Shown here in pieces: positions 1 through 8,400 of a stretch of DNA of 41,822 bases (positions within the stretch are counted from its first letter, which is position 1; every line of letters starts with the position of its first letter). Made by a program: the position numbers and the translations under genes. The DNA is from Sulfuritalea sp. GTDB lineage: Bacteria; Pseudomonadota; Gammaproteobacteria; Burkholderiales; Rhodocyclaceae. The stretch lies in NCBI GenBank assembly GCA_030247575.1, contig JAOTRV010000034.1:1-41822 (forward strand). Reading direction: 5' to 3'. The notes below the pieces were generated by a model, which was given only the letters and a program-made list of their open reading frames with translations, did not search any database and was not told the DNA's origin.

Positions 1-456
1 GAGGCGATCATCTCCTACATCAGCCGCAACTACGGCATGCAGATCGGCGACAACAGCGCCGAGAACATCAAGAAGCAGATCGGCTCGGCCTTCCCCGGCG
101 CTGAAGTGCGCGAGATGGAAGTTTCCGGCATCAACCGCGCCGAGGGCATTCCGCGCAAGTTCACGATTTCTTCCAACGAAGTGCTGGAAGCCTTGTCGGA
201 GCCGCTCAACCAGGTGGTCAAGGCGGTCAAGGACGCGCTGGAAAAAACTCCCCCCGAGTTGGGCGCCGACATCGCCGAACGCGGCCTGGTGCTGACCGGC
301 GGCGGCGCGCTGCTGCACGATCTGGATCGACTGCTGACCGAAGAAACCGGCTTGCCGGTGATCGTCGCCGACGATCCGCTGACCTGCGTTGCGCGCGGTT
401 CCGGCCTGGCGCTTGAAAAGATGGACAAACTGGGCAGTATTTTTGCCACCGAGTAA
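1..456 (+). CDS. mreB: Rod shape-determining protein MreB, C-terminal part
   Basis: This is the last 151 codons of the actin-like protein MreB; the 5' end lies outside the window. MreB forms membrane-bound filaments under the inner membrane and guides the elongation machinery for side-wall peptidoglycan. The visible part covers the second actin-fold lobe, including the phosphate-2/adenosine region [17 protein letters not shown] and the C-terminal helix. The reading frame is open from base 1 and stops with TAA at 454-456. It heads the mreB-mreC-mreD-mrdA-rodA cluster, with mreC about 100 bases downstream. Family recognition is firm; only completeness is limited by the window edge. Confidence 0.96.
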   Translation, partial: EAIISYISRNYGMQIGDNSAENIKKQIGSAFPGAEVREMEVSGINRAEGIPRKFTISSNEVLEALSEPLNQVVKAVKDALEKTPPELGADIAERGLVLTGGGALLHDLDRLLTEETGLPVIVADDPLTCVARGSGLALEKMDKLGSIFATE

Positions 457-558
457 GCCCCGCCGCGTGTAGCTTGCAGGCTGCCCCCGCGGCTTTGCGC
501 GCGGGATACCAGCGGGTTCCATCTTTTCTTCACAGCCTTTGAGGGCGCACCTGCCTTG

Positions 559-1479
559 ATGTCCGTCGTTGGCCATGCTCCGCCACCTTTCTTCAAACGG
601 GGTCCGGCGCCGCTTGTGCGGCTGGTCTTCTTCGTCTCGCTTTCCCTGATCCTGCTGGTCGCCGATCTGCGCTTCCATACCCTGGAATGGGCACGCCTGG
701 CCGTGGCCACGGTGGCCTGGCCCCTGCAGCGCATCACCTGGCTGCCGATCGATGCCGCGGGCGACCTCGGCGCCTATCTGACGCGGCAGTCGAGTCTGCT
801 GAAGGAGAACGAGGAACTGCGCCGCCGCCAGCTCGGCACCGCAAATCTCCTGCTGCGCCAGCAGCACCTCGAACAGGAGAACATGCGGCTACGGGCATTG
901 CTCGACATGCGCGCGCGTCTGCCGGTCGAAGGACGCATCGCGGAAATTCTCTATGCGGCGCGCGACCCGTTCTCGCGCCGGGTGATCATCGACAAGGGCA
1001 TGCAGCACGGCATCGGCGCCGGACAGGCCGTGGTCGATGATGTCGGCATCATCGGCCAGGTGGTGCGGGTGTTTCCGCTGACGGCGGAAGTGCTGCTGCT
1101 GACCGACAAGGACCAGGCGATCCCGGTCGAGGTGCAGCGCAACGGCTTGCGCGCGGTGCTCGCCGGCGCCGGCGCCGGCATGATGGAACTGCGCTTCCTG
1201 GCGTCCAACGCCGAGGTGCAGATCGGCGACGTCCTGGTGACGTCGGGACTGGACGGCGTGTACCTGCCCGGCCTGCCGGTCGCCAAGGTGGTCAAGATCG
1301 ACCGCGACAGCTCCTACTCCTTCGCCCGCATCACCTGTGCGCCCCTGGCCGGAGTCGAACGCCACGGTCTTGCCCTGGTGCTGGGGGCACGCACGGCCCT
1401 GCCGCCGCAACCCGAGGACGTCCCGGCGACCCCGGTGCAGTCGGCCAGCGGCAAGCGGGTCAAGAAGAAAGTCAGATGA
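559..1479 (+). CDS. mreC: Rod shape-determining protein MreC
   Basis: MreC is a bitopic inner-membrane protein whose periplasmic part binds and activates PBP2 within the elongasome. The predicted 306-aa product has a short cytoplasmic N-terminus, one membrane helix (about residues 15-35), a coiled coil (about 65-115, with LLKENEELRRRQ and LEQENMRLRALL) and the beta-rich MreC domain with conserved sections such as RVIIDKG and GIIGQVV. The C-terminus ends in a basic KRVKKKVR tail. The start is ATG at 559; a TTG directly in front (556) would add one residue. A GAGGG at 541-545 is the only nearby Shine-Dalgarno candidate and its spacing is long. mreD follows after a 173-base gap that holds a structured element. 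Confidence 0.95.
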   Translation: MSVVGHAPPPFFKRGPAPLVRLVFFVSLSLILLVADLRFHTLEWARLAVATVAWPLQRITWLPIDAAGDLGAYLTRQSSLLKENEELRRRQLGTANLLLRQQHLEQENMRLRALLDMRARLPVEGRIAEILYAARDPFSRRVIIDKGMQHGIGAGQAVVDDVGIIGQVVRVFPLTAEVLLLTDKDQAIPVEVQRNGLRAVLAGAGAGMMELRFLASNAEVQIGDVLVTSGLDGVYLPGLPVAKVVKIDRDSSYSFARITCAPLAGVERHGLALVLGARTALPPQPEDVPATPVQSASGKRVKKKVR

Positions 1480-1559
1480 GGACATATTCCCCAGCCTCTT
1501 TTAGCTGCGGCGTAACGCCTGCTGCGCAGGCATTAGCCTTCGCTGAAGCGCGGATGCGC

Positions 1560-1651
1560 TTTCCAGGAAAAGGGGTGATCTCGGTTCAACCTCTGCGCGG
1601 TTTCCATTTCCTTGGCTGTATGCCGCCTTGGGGCGGCCCGGCGGAGGCGTA
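1560..1651 (+). promoter_or_regulatory. Intercistronic three-hairpin element, copy A (before mreD)
   Basis: This is the most diverged of three clear copies. After a weak first hairpin (TTCC/GGAA, 1561-1569) come the conserved linker TGATCTC and GGTTC (1583-1587), a second hairpin AACC/GGTT (1588-1602), then TCC, a spacer ending TTGGCTG, and a third hairpin. The third stem is 1619-1627 with 1643-1651, enclosing the fixed loop TTGGGGCGGCCCGGC (1628-1642); it has one wobble pair and one mismatch. The 3' strand GGAGGCGTA contains the mreD ribosome-binding site, and ATG follows one base later. A further hairpin lies upstream (GCCTGC/GCAGGC, 1517-1531). An RNA role is inferred from comparison with copies B and C. 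Confidence 0.65.
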
Positions 1652-1652
1652 A

Positions 1653-2174
1653 ATGCAACCCACCCATTCCTCGCGCCGCATCCTGCTGCCGGTCAGAAAC
1701 TGGTTCATCGTGGTGACGCTGTTTCTCGCCTTGCTGCTGAACCTGGTTCCTTTCGGGCGATTGCCGGGCATTCCCGACTGGGTGGCGCTGGTGCTGACTT
1801 TCTGGTGCGTTCATCAGCCGCTGAAGGTCGGCATGGCGGCCGGCTTCGTGCTCGGCCTGGCGATGGACGTGGCCGATGCCAGCGTGATGGGCCAGCATGC
1901 GCTGGCCTATGTGCTGCTGGCCTTCGCCGCCGCCGGACTGTCGCGCCGCGTGCTGTGGTTTCCCCTGTCGCAGCAGGCATTGCACGTGCTGCCGCTGTTT
2001 CTCGGCATGCAACTGGTGATGATGATCGCGCGCATGGTGGGCGGCGCCGAGTTTCCCGGCGTGGTGTGGTTTCTGTCGAGCTTCACCGCTGCGCTGCTAT
2101 GGCACCCGGCGACTTATCTGCTCCTGATTCCCCAGTACCGGCCGGAAGACAAAGACGTCCATCGCCCGATTTAA
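1653..2174 (+). CDS. mreD: Rod shape-determining protein MreD
   Basis: MreD is a small polytopic inner-membrane protein of the elongasome that works with MreC. The 173-aa product is almost wholly hydrophobic, with about five or six membrane segments (for example WFIVVTLFLALLLNLVPF near the N-terminus) and the family signature region GMAAGFVLGLAMDV. The length matches the family. The ATG at 1653 lies one base after a GGAGG-bearing hairpin strand, so initiation may depend on that structure opening. The stop codon overlaps the mrdA start by one base (TAATG), which points to translational coupling with PBP2. Confidence 0.93.
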   Translation: MQPTHSSRRILLPVRNWFIVVTLFLALLLNLVPFGRLPGIPDWVALVLTFWCVHQPLKVGMAAGFVLGLAMDVADASVMGQHALAYVLLAFAAAGLSRRVLWFPLSQQALHVLPLFLGMQLVMMIARMVGGAEFPGVVWFLSSFTAALLWHPATYLLLIPQYRPEDKDVHRPI

Positions 2175-4066
2175 TGGAATTCAAGAATCCCCAGGAAGAA
2201 CTCGAACGCTTCCGTTCGCGGCTGGCCGTGGCGGGCGGCTTCGTGCTGTTCTGCTTCGTCCTGCTGTTCATCCGCTTCGTCTGGCTGCAGGTCATCCAGC
2301 ACGATTACTACCGGACCCGCGCCGAGGACAACCGCATTTCCCTGGTGCCCATCGTGCCCAACCGGGGGCTGATCGTGGACCGCAACGGTGCGGTGCTGGC
2401 GCGCAACTACTCGGCTTACACGCTGGAAATCACCCCCTCCAGGGCGCGCGATCTGGAACACATCATCGATGGCCTCGCCGCGATCGTCGACATCCAGCCC
2501 AAGGATCGCAAACGCTTCAAGAAGCTGCTCGAGGAAAGCCGCAATTTCGAATCGCTGCCGATCAGAACGCGGCTGACAGACGAGGAGGTGGCCAAGTTCA
2601 TCGCCCATCGCTATCGCTTCCCCGGCGTCGATATCAAGGCCCGCCTGTTCCGGCAGTACCCGGGCGGCGCCTTCGCCTCGCACCTGCTGGGCTACATCGG
2701 CCGCGTCAACGACAGGGATCTGGAGAAGATCGAGGCAAGGGAGCAGGACGCGAACTATCGCGGCACCGAGCACTTCGGCAAGACCGGTCTGGAGCAGCGC
2801 TACGAGTTCGAACTGCATGGCGACACCGGCTTCGAGCAGGTGGAGGTCGATGCCGGCGGCCGCGCCGTGCGCACGCTGGCCCGCACCGCACCGGTGGCCG
2901 GCAACAACCTGACGCTGACGGTGGACGCCGAACTGCAGCGCATCGCCGAGCAGGCCTTCGGCGATCGCAAGGGCGCGCTGGTCGCCATCGAGCCGGCGAC
3001 CGGCGGCATTCTGGCGCTGGTGGCAGTGCCCAATTACGACCCCAATCTGTTCGTCGATGGCATCGACACGCAGAACTGGAAGGAACTCAACGAATCCCCC
3101 GACAAGCCCATGGTCAACCGCGCGCTCAACGGCGCCTATCCGCCGGGCTCCACCTTCAAGCCCTTCATGGCGCTGGGCGCCCTGACGCTGGGCAAGCGCC
3201 GCCCCGAACAGGCGATTTCCGATCCCGGCTTCTTCAATTTCGGCGGCCACCACTTTCGCGACGACAAGAAGGGCGGCCACGGCATGGTGGACATGTACAA
3301 GTCCATCGTGCATTCCTGCGACACCTACTACTACATGCTGGCCAATGACATGGGGATCGACAACATCGCCGCCTTCATGGGCCAGCTGGGTCTCGGCAGC
3401 CGCACCGGCATCGATATCGACGGCGAATCGGAAGGCGTGCTGCCTTCGCAGGAGTGGAAGCGGAAGCGCTTCAAGAAGCCGGAGCAGCAGAAATGGTATG
3501 CCGGCGAAACGATTTCGATCGGCATCGGTCAGGGCTACAACGCCTATACGCCGATACAGCTGGCGCATGCCACGGCGATCCTGGCCAACAACGGCGTGGT
3601 GTTTCGGCCGCATCTGGTGAAGCACATTACCGATACGCGGACCGGCAAGCGGACCGAAATCGAGCCGAAGCCGACACGGCAGCTTGAACTCAAGCCGGAG
3701 CATATCGAAGTGATCAGGAATGCGATGGTCGGCGTGAACAAGGAGGGCACCGGCGCGCGCGCCTTTGCCGGCGCCGAATATGTTTCCGCCGGCAAGACCG
3801 GGACGGCGCAGGTGTTTTCGCTGAAAGGCGCCGAGTACAGGGAAGGCGGGATCAAGAAGGAACTGCGCGACCATGCGCTGTTCATCGCTTTCGCGCCTGC
3901 CGACGCGCCGAAGATCGCGCTGGCCGTGCTGGTGGAGAACGGCGGCTTCGGCGCCCAGGCCGCGGCCCCGATCGCGCGCCAGGTGTTCGACTACTACCTG
4001 CTCGGCAAGCGGCCCAAGGCGCCGGCGCCGGTCGATGAAGCTGCCGTCGAGGAGGATGGGGAATGA
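2174..4066 (+). CDS. mrdA: Penicillin-binding protein 2 (peptidoglycan D,D-transpeptidase)
   Basis: PBP2 cross-links new side-wall peptidoglycan in the elongasome, paired with the glycosyltransferase RodA. The 630-aa class B PBP has one N-terminal membrane helix (about residues 20-42), a PBP dimerisation/pedestal domain, and a transpeptidase domain with all three catalytic motifs: S326-T-F-K, S381-C-D and K541-T-G. The region VPNRGLIVDRNG after the anchor is typical. ATG at 2174 overlaps the mreD stop; a longer in-frame extension upstream overlaps mreD completely and is not credible. The 3' end overlaps rodA by four bases (ATGA). Confidence 0.96.
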   Translation: MEFKNPQEELERFRSRLAVAGGFVLFCFVLLFIRFVWLQVIQHDYYRTRAEDNRISLVPIVPNRGLIVDRNGAVLARNYSAYTLEITPSRARDLEHIIDGLAAIVDIQPKDRKRFKKLLEESRNFESLPIRTRLTDEEVAKFIAHRYRFPGVDIKARLFRQYPGGAFASHLLGYIGRVNDRDLEKIEAREQDANYRGTEHFGKTGLEQRYEFELHGDTGFEQVEVDAGGRAVRTLARTAPVAGNNLTLTVDAELQRIAEQAFGDRKGALVAIEPATGGILALVAVPNYDPNLFVDGIDTQNWKELNESPDKPMVNRALNGAYPPGSTFKPFMALGALTLGKRRPEQAISDPGFFNFGGHHFRDDKKGGHGMVDMYKSIVHSCDTYYYMLANDMGIDNIAAFMGQLGLGSRTGIDIDGESEGVLPSQEWKRKRFKKPEQQKWYAGETISIGIGQGYNAYTPIQLAHATAILANNGVVFRPHLVKHITDTRTGKRTEIEPKPTRQLELKPEHIEVIRNAMVGVNKEGTGARAFAGAEYVSAGKTGTAQVFSLKGAEYREGGIKKELRDHALFIAFAPADAPKIALAVLVENGGFGAQAAAPIARQVFDYYLLGKRPKAPAPVDEAAVEEDGE

Positions 4067-5172
4067 ATCCCGGACTTGGCTTGGGCATGATTCGCGATTT
4101 CCTCCGGCGCCTGGTCGCGCCGATCGATCCGCCGTTGATGGCAATCGCCGGACTGCTGCTGCTGCTGGCCGTCGGCGTGATGGGCAGCGCCTCGCCGGAG
4201 CGGATCAACACCCAGCTGATCAATGTTGCGGTGGCGCTGGTGGTGATGCGGATCGTGGCCCAGGTTCCGCCGCAGCGCCTGATGCATCTGGCGGTGCCGA
4301 TCTATCTGGCCGGCGTGCTGTTGCTGATTGCCGTCGCCCTGTTCGGCGATGTCTCCAAGGGCGCCCGGCGCTGGCTCAATCTCGGCTTCATGCGCGTGCA
4401 GCCTTCCGAGCTGATGAAGATCGCGATGCCGCTGCTGCTCGCCTGGTTCTTCCAGCAGCGCGAAGCCATGCCGCGCCTGCGCGACTATGCCATTGCTGCC
4501 GCGATGCTGCTGGTCCCGGTTGCCCTGATTGCGCGTCAGCCCGATCTGGGCACCGCGATCCTGGTGCTGGCGGCGGGCTTCTACGTGATCTTTTTCGCCG
4601 GGCTGTCGTGGAAAATCCTGATCGGCATGGCCGCCGCCGCCGCCGCCGCGGCCCCGCTGGCGTGGAACCTGCTGCACGACTACCAGAGACATCGCATCCT
4701 TACGCTCCTCGATCCGGAAAAGGACCCGCTGGGCAAGGGCTTCCACATCATCCAGTCGACCATCGCCATCGGCTCCGGCGGCATTCTCGGCAAGGGCTGG
4801 CGGGAGGGCACGCAGGCGCAGCTGGAATTCATTCCCGAGCGCCATACCGACTTCATCTTCGCCGTGTTCTCGGAGGAATTCGGCCTGCTCGGCAATCTGG
4901 TGCTGCTCGGGCTGTATGCGCTGCTGATCGGCCGCGGCCTGATGATCGCGGCAAATGCCGCGACGCTGTTTTCGCGCCTGCTGGCCGGCGCCGTCACCAT
5001 GATTTTCTTCACCTACGCCTTCGTCAACATGGGCATGGTCTCCGGCATCCTGCCGGTGGTCGGCGTGCCGCTGCCGCTGGTCAGCTACGGCGGTACGGCA
5101 TTGGTCACGCTGTTCATCGGCATCGGCATCCTGATGTCGATCCACGGCAATCGCATGCTGGTGCAGAAGTGA
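4063..5172 (+). CDS. rodA: Rod shape-determining protein RodA (SEDS peptidoglycan glycosyltransferase)
   Basis: RodA polymerises glycan strands from lipid II in the inner membrane, with PBP2 as its transpeptidase partner. The 369-aa product has about ten membrane segments and clear SEDS motifs: GARRWLNLGFMRVQPSEL in the middle and GVPLPLVSYGGTALV near the C-terminus. The catalytic-type aspartate region follows IIQSTIAIGSGG, with the loop ERHTDFIFAVFSEEFG. A GCC run at about 4628-4650 encodes eight alanines in one helix. The start overlaps the PBP2 stop (ATGA), and the stop overlaps a possible GTG start of rlpA. Confidence 0.96.
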   Translation: MNPGLGLGMIRDFLRRLVAPIDPPLMAIAGLLLLLAVGVMGSASPERINTQLINVAVALVVMRIVAQVPPQRLMHLAVPIYLAGVLLLIAVALFGDVSKGARRWLNLGFMRVQPSELMKIAMPLLLAWFFQQREAMPRLRDYAIAAAMLLVPVALIARQPDLGTAILVLAAGFYVIFFAGLSWKILIGMAAAAAAAAPLAWNLLHDYQRHRILTLLDPEKDPLGKGFHIIQSTIAIGSGGILGKGWREGTQAQLEFIPERHTDFIFAVFSEEFGLLGNLVLLGLYALLIGRGLMIAANAATLFSRLLAGAVTMIFFTYAFVNMGMVSGILPVVGVPLPLVSYGGTALVTLFIGIGILMSIHGNRMLVQK

Positions 5173-6269
5173 TTCAGAACCATTCACCACAGAGGCACAG
5201 AGGCACAGAGGAGAGGCCGGGCGAGAAAGGCAGTTCTCTTGAAGTTCCCAGTGCTTCCTCCGTGTCTCTGTGCCTCTGTGGTAAAGCTTTTTCGCTCTTG
5301 CTTCTGCCACTGTTCCTTGCCGCCTGCGGCACGCAAACGCCGCGACCGGTCCTCGATCGCGCCGAGGCACCCGCCGCCGCCGTGCCGCCAGCGTCTACTC
5401 CCGGCCCTGCGGCACGGAAGCCGGCGCCCGCCATCAAGTACAGCGGCGGCTTCTACAAGGACGACGGACCCGGCGACACGCCGCCGGAAGACATCGAGGC
5501 GATTCCCGACGCGATACCGAAGATCGAGCCGTTGCATCGCTTCGCCAACAATCCGTATTCGGTGCTGGGACGCGACTACGTCCCGCTGCGCGACCTCCAG
5601 CCCTACAAGGCGCGCGGTGTCGGCAGCTGGTACGGCCGCAAGTTCCACGGCCAGAAAACGTCGAGCGGCGAGCCTTACGACATGTACGGCATGACCGCGG
5701 CCCATCCGACCCTGCCGATCCCGTCCTACGTGCGCGTCAGCAATCCGGCCAACGGCAAATCGGTGGTGGTGCGCGTCAATGACCGCGGCCCCTTCCACTC
5801 CGGCCGGCTGATCGACTTGTCCTGGACCGCGGCATACAAACTTGGTTATATCGGCACCGGCAGCACCGTGGTCGAGGTCGAAAGCGTTCTGCCGGGCCAG
5901 ACGCTCGCCGCTGCCGTCCCGCGAAGCGGTGAGCCAGGCACGCAGAGCGCGCCAGCGTCGACGGCTGTCGACGAAGACCCGATCGCGAAGCTGGCCGCCG
6001 CCGAACCCGAGCCGCCCCTGCCGCAGGTGCAGGACGTGCGCGGTCATTTCCTGCAACTCGGCGCCTTCGGCAACCGCGACAACGCCGAGGCGCTGCGCGC
6101 GCGGCTGGCGCGCGAACTCGGCAACCTGGCCGAAAAGCTGGTGGTGCAAGCCGCCGGCAAGCTGTTTCGCGTCCAGCTCGGGCCCTGGCCCGACGCCGCC
6201 GCGGCGCAACTGGCGGGCGGGCGTCTGCGCGAAAGCTTCGGCATGACGGCGGTCGTCGTACAGCGCTAG
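5169..6269 (+). CDS. rlpA: RlpA family lipoprotein (septal ring lytic transglycosylase), signal region interrupted by a repeat
   Basis: RlpA is an outer-membrane lipoprotein; characterised members cleave denuded glycan strands at division sites. Visible parts are a lipobox (LFLAAC, Cys at 5325-5327), a Pro/Ala-rich linker, a double-psi beta-barrel domain (GVGSWYGRKFHG to VNDRGPFHSGRLIDLS) and a C-terminal SPOR domain that binds denuded peptidoglycan. The 5' end is odd: an inverted-repeat element lies between the GTG at 5169, which overlaps the rodA stop, and the hydrophobic signal core. The frame stays open through it. From 5169 the protein has 366 residues; a GTG at 5262 inside the repeat would give 335 and a signal peptide of normal length. 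Function is confident, start is not. Confidence 0.85.
   Translation: MIQNHSPQRHRGTEERPGEKGSSLEVPSASSVSLCLCGKAFSLLLLPLFLAACGTQTPRPVLDRAEAPAAAVPPASTPGPAARKPAPAIKYSGGFYKDDGPGDTPPEDIEAIPDAIPKIEPLHRFANNPYSVLGRDYVPLRDLQPYKARGVGSWYGRKFHGQKTSSGEPYDMYGMTAAHPTLPIPSYVRVSNPANGKSVVVRVNDRGPFHSGRLIDLSWTAAYKLGYIGTGSTVVEVESVLPGQTLAAAVPRSGEPGTQSAPASTAVDEDPIAKLAAAEPEPPLPQVQDVRGHFLQLGAFGNRDNAEALRARLARELGNLAEKLVVQAAGKLFRVQLGPWPDAAAAQLAGGRLRESFGMTAVVVQR
5183..5285. repeat. MITE-like inverted repeat inserted at the 5' end of rlpA
   Basis: The two ends, TTCACCACAGAGGCACAGAG (5183-5202) and the complement of 5266-5285, match at 19 of 20 positions, and similarity continues inward to about 5212 and 5256. The arms could form a stem of about 27 bp with a central stretch of about 43 bases. 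CACAGAGGCACAGAGG-type inverted repeats are, from general knowledge, widespread in unrelated bacterial genomes as small non-autonomous elements. Translated in the rlpA frame it gives HRGTEERPGEKG to SLCLCG, typical read-through of such repeats. No transposase is encoded. Confidence 0.8.
5378..5401 (-). repeat. 24-bp dispersed repeat, copy 1 (inside rlpA)
   Basis: The minus-strand sequence begins GGAGTAGA and ends in the 16-base core CGCTGGCGGCACGGCG. It matches the copy at 20866-20889 at 22 of 24 positions. On the coding strand it encodes A-V-P-P-A-S-T in the linker after the lipobox. Confidence 0.6.
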
Positions 6270-6296
6270 CAGCCGGAGCCTGCCGACCCGGCCGTC

Positions 6297-6368
6297 TATA
6301 ATTCACATTCTTTGCCACTTTTATTCTAGTTACGGCCGTTGCACTTGACGCCGATACTCCAGGCGTCA
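6297..6368 (+). promoter_or_regulatory. Possible -10 box and leader hairpin of dacC
   Basis: A perfect TATAAT stands at 6297-6302, but no good -35 box is seen 16-18 bases upstream. The following leader contains a 7-bp hairpin, TGACGCC (6346-6352) with GGCGTCA (6362-6368), 26 bases before the dacC ATG. This suggests dacC has its own promoter rather than relying on rlpA read-through. No recognised riboswitch fold is seen. Confidence 0.35.
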
Positions 6369-6394
6369 GCCGCCACTGAAACTTCGATATTCCG

Positions 6395-7525
6395 ATGCGA
6401 TTCCTTGCCTTTTTCCTGGCGTTGCTGTCCCTCGCCGCCAGCCATGCCCAGCCGATATCCGCCCCCACCCTGAGCGCCCGCGCCTGGATTCTGATGGATG
6501 CGACGACCGGTCAGGTGCTGGCCGCGCAGCAGGCCGACACGCGCTTCGAGCCCGCCTCCCTGACCAAGGTGATGACCACGTATCTGGTGGCCGACGCGCT
6601 GGCGCAGAAGACGCTGTCGCCGCAACAGCAGGTCACGGTTTCCGAGCGTGCCTGGCGTACCCAGGGCTCGCGCAGTTTCGTCCCGGTGAACAAGGGCGTC
6701 AGCGTCGACGACCTGCTCAAGGGCATGGTGATCCAGTCCGGCAACGACGCCTCGGTGGCGCTGGCGGAAGCCATCGGCGGCAGCGAAGACGCCTTCGCCG
6801 CGATGATGAACCGCACGGCGCAGCGCATGGGCCTCAAGGACACGAATTTCCTGAATGCCAGCGGCTACTTCGAAGGGCCGGCGCCCAACCACTATTCGAC
6901 GGCGCGCGATCTGGCCCGGCTGGCGGCCGCGCTGATGCGCGACCACCCGGAAACCCACGCCCTCCACGCGACCAGGGAATACACCTACAACGGCATCCGC
7001 CAGTACAACCGCAACCGCCTGCTGTGGGCCGATCCGACGGTGGACGGGTTGAAGACGGGGCATTCGAATGCGGCCGGCTTCTGCCTCATCGCCACCGCCA
7101 AACGCGGCCCGCGGCGGCTGATTTCCGTCGTGCTGGGCACCGCCTCGGAAGAAGCCCGCGCCCGCGATTCGCTGACCCTGCTCAACTGGGGCTTCGCCGG
7201 ATTCGATGCGGTCAAGCTCTACGACAAGGGGCAGGCGATATCGCAGCTCAAGGTGTTCAAGGGCGCGCAGAACGTCGTCGGCGCCGGGTTTGCCGAGGAC
7301 TTCGTGGTCTCGGTGCCGCGCGGCATGGCCGACAAGCTTTCGGTGCAGCTGGTCAGCCGGCAGCCCCTGATTGCGCCCGTCGCAGCGGGGGCCGTGGTCG
7401 GCACGCTCAAGCTGGCCGTGGCCGGCCAGCCTTGGGGCGAGTATCCCGTCGTCGCGCAGAGCGCCGTTCCGGTGGCCGGCTTCCTCGGCCGGCTGTGGGA
7501 CGACCTGAGGCTGTTCTTCCAATGA
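6395..7525 (+). CDS. dacC: D-alanyl-D-alanine carboxypeptidase (PBP5/6 family)
   Basis: This periplasmic, membrane-anchored low-molecular-weight PBP removes the terminal D-Ala from peptidoglycan pentapeptides. The 376-aa product has a signal peptide ending near SHAQ, an S11 peptidase domain with S55-L-T-K, S115-G-N and K220-T-G, a beta-rich C-terminal domain, and a C-terminal amphipathic segment (FLGRLWDDLRLFFQ) typical of the membrane anchor. ATG at 6395 gives a clean signal peptide. The stop overlaps the next start (ATGA), so its D-Ala product is genetically linked to a D-amino-acid aminotransferase. The exact paralogue name (dacA, dacC or dacD) cannot be fixed from sequence alone. Confidence 0.92.
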   Translation: MRFLAFFLALLSLAASHAQPISAPTLSARAWILMDATTGQVLAAQQADTRFEPASLTKVMTTYLVADALAQKTLSPQQQVTVSERAWRTQGSRSFVPVNKGVSVDDLLKGMVIQSGNDASVALAEAIGGSEDAFAAMMNRTAQRMGLKDTNFLNASGYFEGPAPNHYSTARDLARLAAALMRDHPETHALHATREYTYNGIRQYNRNRLLWADPTVDGLKTGHSNAAGFCLIATAKRGPRRLISVVLGTASEEARARDSLTLLNWGFAGFDAVKLYDKGQAISQLKVFKGAQNVVGAGFAEDFVVSVPRGMADKLSVQLVSRQPLIAPVAAGAVVGTLKLAVAGQPWGEYPVVAQSAVPVAGFLGRLWDDLRLFFQ

Positions 7526-8400
7526 CGGCGCGGGTTTTTCTCAATGGCCGGTGGCTGGCGCCGCAAGACGCCAATGTCTCCGTCATGGATCGCGGCTTTC
7601 TGTTCGGCGATGGCGTGTATGAGGTAATCCCCGTGTATTCGCGGCAGGTCTTTCGCCTCGAACAGCATCTGGCGCGCCTGCAGCACAGCCTGGACGGCAT
7701 CCAGCTGGCCAATCCGTACCGGCTCGACGAATGGATCGGGTTCATCACGCAACTGGCACGCGAGGCAGAGTGGGAAGACCAGTCGATCTACATCCAGGTC
7801 ACGCGCGGGCCGATGGCCGTGCGCAACCACGCTTTCCCGACGCAGATCACGCCCACCGTGGTGATCCTCGCCGAGCCGATGAGCACGCCGCCGGCCAGTC
7901 AGCGTGAGCAGGGCATCGCCGCCGTCTCCGCGGCTGACATCCGCTGGCTGCGCTGCGACCTGAAGACCACCTCGCTGCTGGCCAACTGCCTTCTGCGCCA
8001 ACTGGCGGTATCTGCCGGCTGCGTCGAGACCGTACTGTTCCGCGACGGCTTTCTCACCGAAGGTTCCGCTTCGTCCATCTTCGTCGTGAAGAACGGCGTG
8101 CTGCTGGCGCCGATCAAGAACCACCTGATGCTGCCCGGCATCACCTACGACGTGGTGCTCGAACTCGCCGCGCAGCACGGCCTGCCGCATGAGGTGCGCG
8201 ACATCACCGAAGTCGAAACCCGCGCCGCCGACGAGCTGTGGATGTGCTCATCGACCAAGGAAGTGCTGCCCATCGTCACCCTCGATGGCCGCGCGGTTGG
8301 CACAGGAGTCGGCGCCGGCGGCACGCCGGGCCCGGTGTTCGCGCGGATGTACGCCTGGTATCAGGAGTTCAAGGCCACGGTGATGCGGGCGCCGGCATGA
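7522..8400 (+). CDS. dat: D-amino-acid aminotransferase (class IV PLP enzyme)
   Basis: This cytoplasmic PLP enzyme most likely interconverts D-alanine plus 2-oxoglutarate with pyruvate plus D-glutamate. The 292-aa product is a fold-type IV aminotransferase: SVMDRGFLFGDGVYEVIPVY near the N-terminus, the PLP lysine K148 in DLKTTSLLAN, E180 in TEGSASSIF, and LMLPGITYDVVLEL. The DLK context resembles D-amino-acid transaminase more than IlvE, but ilvE-like or aminodeoxychorismate lyase activity cannot be excluded. It is coupled to dacC by ATGA and to ybeD by a four-base overlap, suggesting recycling of D-Ala released from the wall. Confidence 0.85.
   Translation: MTARVFLNGRWLAPQDANVSVMDRGFLFGDGVYEVIPVYSRQVFRLEQHLARLQHSLDGIQLANPYRLDEWIGFITQLAREAEWEDQSIYIQVTRGPMAVRNHAFPTQITPTVVILAEPMSTPPASQREQGIAAVSAADIRWLRCDLKTTSLLANCLLRQLAVSAGCVETVLFRDGFLTEGSASSIFVVKNGVLLAPIKNHLMLPGITYDVVLELAAQHGLPHEVRDITEVETRAADELWMCSSTKEVLPIVTLDGRAVGTGVGAGGTPGPVFARMYAWYQEFKATVMRAPA

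Noticed and set aside
1628-2173. N-terminal extension of PBP2 overlapping all of mreD
   Set aside because: The extension has no family similarity, while ATG 2174 gives a normal PBP2 start and overlaps the mreD stop.
2171-4144. 657-codon open frame on the minus strand opposite PBP2
   Set aside because: It is an antisense shadow of a GC-rich gene with strong third-position bias; the plus strand has complete PBP2 motifs. The same holds for other long antisense frames opposite rodA, livM, rep and dihydroorotase-like genes.
4628-4650. GCC repeat run in rodA as a functional microsatellite
   Set aside because: It encodes eight alanines inside a membrane helix and is explained by composition; slippage is possible but nothing shows it.
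5941-5964. Sixth copy of the 24-bp repeat in rlpA
   Set aside because: Only the central GTCGACGCTGGCG (minus strand) matches; the flanks do not, so chance is a fair explanation.
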